Shown: in pieces, positions 4,059 to 5,196 of the stretch | Layout of the letters: every line of letters begins with the position of its first letter | How positions within the stretch are numbered: the stretch's first letter is position 1 | Assembly (NCBI GenBank): GCA_023257525.1 | Contig: JALRCB010000068.1 | Coordinates: 1-5,196 of the forward strand | DNA length: 5,196 bases | DNA from: Candidatus Nanopelagicales bacterium | GTDB taxonomy: Bacteria; Actinomycetota; Actinomycetes; S36-B12; UBA5976 | Reading direction: 5' to 3' | Position numbers and translations under genes: made by a program | The notes under the pieces: model-generated | Databases searched by the model: none | What the model saw: the letters and a program-made list of their open reading frames with translations, nothing else | Told to the model about the DNA's origin: nothing

Positions 4059-5196
4059 ATGTCCGTCATTGTTGGTGGAGCTCGTACCGGAATCGGTCGA
4101 TTGCTTGGCTCTCTAAAAGATGTCTCTGCTGTTGAACTTGGAGCCACTGCAATTCGTGGGGCTTTAGAAAAATCTGGCGTATCTGCATCAGATGTTGATT
4201 ACGTAATCATGGGACATGTTTTGCAGGCTGGAGCTGGCCAGATGCCGGCACGCCAAGCAGCAATCAAGGCTGGAATTGGACTTGATGTCCCTGCAATCAG
4301 CGTAAACAAAGTTTGCTTGTCAGGAATTAATGCAATTGCCATGGCAGATCAACTAATTCGTTCCGGCGAAGCTGATGTTGTAATCGCTGGTGGCATGGAA
4401 AGTATGACAAATGCTCCGCACGTTCTAGTTGGAAGTCGCGAAGGTGTTAAGTATGGCGACTGGACACTTAAAGACACCATGGCATTCGATGGGCTCTACT
4501 GTGCGATCGATCAACTTGGTATGGGTGAAGCAACAGATAAATACACTGCTGCCGAAAAAATCTCGCGGGAGCGTCAAGATGAATTCTCGGCGAAGTCACA
4601 TCAAAGAGCCACCGCCGCGCATGCTGCCGGCCTTTTTGCTGACGAGATTGTTCCAGTTTCAATCCCACAACGTAAAGGCGACCCAATTCTGTTTGCAACA
4701 GATGAGGGCATTAGATCTGAAACTACAGCTGATTCATTAGGCAAACTACGCCCAGCGTTTGATCCAAACGGAACAATCACTGCAGGTTCTTCTTCACAAA
4801 TTAGTGATGGCGCAGCAGCAGTAATCGTAATGAGTGAAAAGAAAGCTGCCGAACTTGGATTAACGGTTCTAGCTGAAATTTTGTCTCATGGAATGGTGGC
4901 TGGACCGGACGCATCGTTAGTTGCCCAGCCAGCGCGCGCAATCAAGAAGGCAGCTCAAAAAGCCGGACTAGATCCTGCTGGTTTAGATCTTTATGAAATG
5001 AATGAGGCTTTTGCATCAGTTGCACTTGTGAGCATGGATCAACTTGGAATCGATGATTCCAAAGTAAACGTAAACGGTGGTGCAATTGCTTTAGGCCATC
5101 CCATCGGAATGTCAGGCGCTCGAATTGTTCTGCACTTGGCAAATGAATTGAAACGTCGTGGTGGTGGCACCGGTGCGGCTGCGTTATGCGGCGGCG
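4059..5196 (+). CDS. fadA4: Acetyl-CoA C-acetyltransferase (thiolase), 5' part, FadA4-like
   Basis: Reversible condensation of two acetyl-CoA to acetoacetyl-CoA, or thiolysis in the degradative direction; cytoplasmic, usually a tetramer. The frame is open from the ATG to the window edge: 379 codons, probably 10-20 short of the end (family ~390-395). Seen: GQMPARQAA (60-68), the nucleophile Cys86 in NKVCLSG, AGGMESMTNAPH (110-121), the GDP...EGIR and GTITAGSSSQISDGAAA blocks (238-254), NEAFA (Asn315-Ala319), GGAIALGHPIGMSGAR (340-355) with His347, and the second catalytic Cys377 in LCGG. All active-site residues are therefore present. KVCLSG is the actinobacterial form, and the sequence closely follows M. 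tuberculosis FadA4 as I remember it, which also sits beside mce. Oddity: the near-invariant ARTP of the N terminus is ARTG (Gly11). A clear Shine-Dalgarno sequence supports the start. Atob-type naming would be equally valid. Confidence 0.96.
   Translation, partial: MSVIVGGARTGIGRLLGSLKDVSAVELGATAIRGALEKSGVSASDVDYVIMGHVLQAGAGQMPARQAAIKAGIGLDVPAISVNKVCLSGINAIAMADQLIRSGEADVVIAGGMESMTNAPHVLVGSREGVKYGDWTLKDTMAFDGLYCAIDQLGMGEATDKYTAAEKISRERQDEFSAKSHQRATAAHAAGLFADEIVPVSIPQRKGDPILFATDEGIRSETTADSLGKLRPAFDPNGTITAGSSSQISDGAAAVIVMSEKKAAELGLTVLAEILSHGMVAGPDASLVAQPARAIKKAAQKAGLDPAGLDLYEMNEAFASVALVSMDQLGIDDSKVNVNGGAIALGHPIGMSGARIVLHLANELKRRGGGTGAAALCGG

Noticed and set aside
4429..4740. 103-codon open frame on the plus strand inside the thiolase gene
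   Set aside because: Out of frame with an unbroken 379-codon thiolase whose catalytic motifs lie on both sides; not a frameshift or separate gene.

Overview
The window looks like chromosomal core-genome DNA from an actinobacterium of moderate-to-low GC (roughly mid-40s to 50 % by eye). The proteins resemble actinobacterial orthologues: the thiolase has the KVCLSG active-site form and the murA segment reads GSRxLDMH. The gene order murA ... methylmalonyl-CoA epimerase / acetyl-CoA acetyltransferase recalls the Mycobacterium tuberculosis Rv1315-Rv1323 neighbourhood. The base composition would suit a reduced-genome freshwater lineage (acI/Nanopelagicales type), but that is inference from composition only.

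Layout, left to right. (1) 1-911, +: the 3' part of murA (peptidoglycan precursor synthesis), cut by the window edge just after the active-site residue. (2) 892-1221, -: a small single-TM protein with a DUF2007-like cytoplasmic domain, overlapping murA tail to tail. (3) 1222-1309: a divergent intergenic region with a cluster of CAGAC/GTCTG elements. (4) 1310-3486, +: a probable three-gene unit made of a 3-hydroxyacyl-CoA dehydrogenase with an extra C-terminal domain, a 90-residue Cys/His (zinc-ribbon-like) actinobacterial protein with its own leaderless-type -10 box, and a COG2945-type alpha/beta hydrolase that overlaps the small gene by one base. (5) 3496-3936, -: methylmalonyl-CoA epimerase. 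(6) 3937-4058: a second divergent intergenic region. (7) 4059-5196, +: acetyl-CoA acetyltransferase (FadA4-like), open at the right edge. There is no gene-free stretch over 300 bases.

Three genes form a short acyl-CoA set. The dehydrogenase and thiolase act on 3-hydroxyacyl-/acetoacetyl-CoA, and the epimerase links propionyl-CoA (odd-chain fatty acid, Val/Ile breakdown) to succinyl-CoA via methylmalonyl-CoA mutase. MurA is metabolically unrelated and is linked only by conserved order. I see no mobile element, CRISPR array, tRNA or rRNA, and no clear evidence of a new multi-gene system. The points most worth checking are residue substitutions at normally conserved sites (MurA loop hinge, epimerase metal ligand, thiolase N-terminal motif), the uncharacterised Cys/His protein, and the repeated motif between the first divergent pair.
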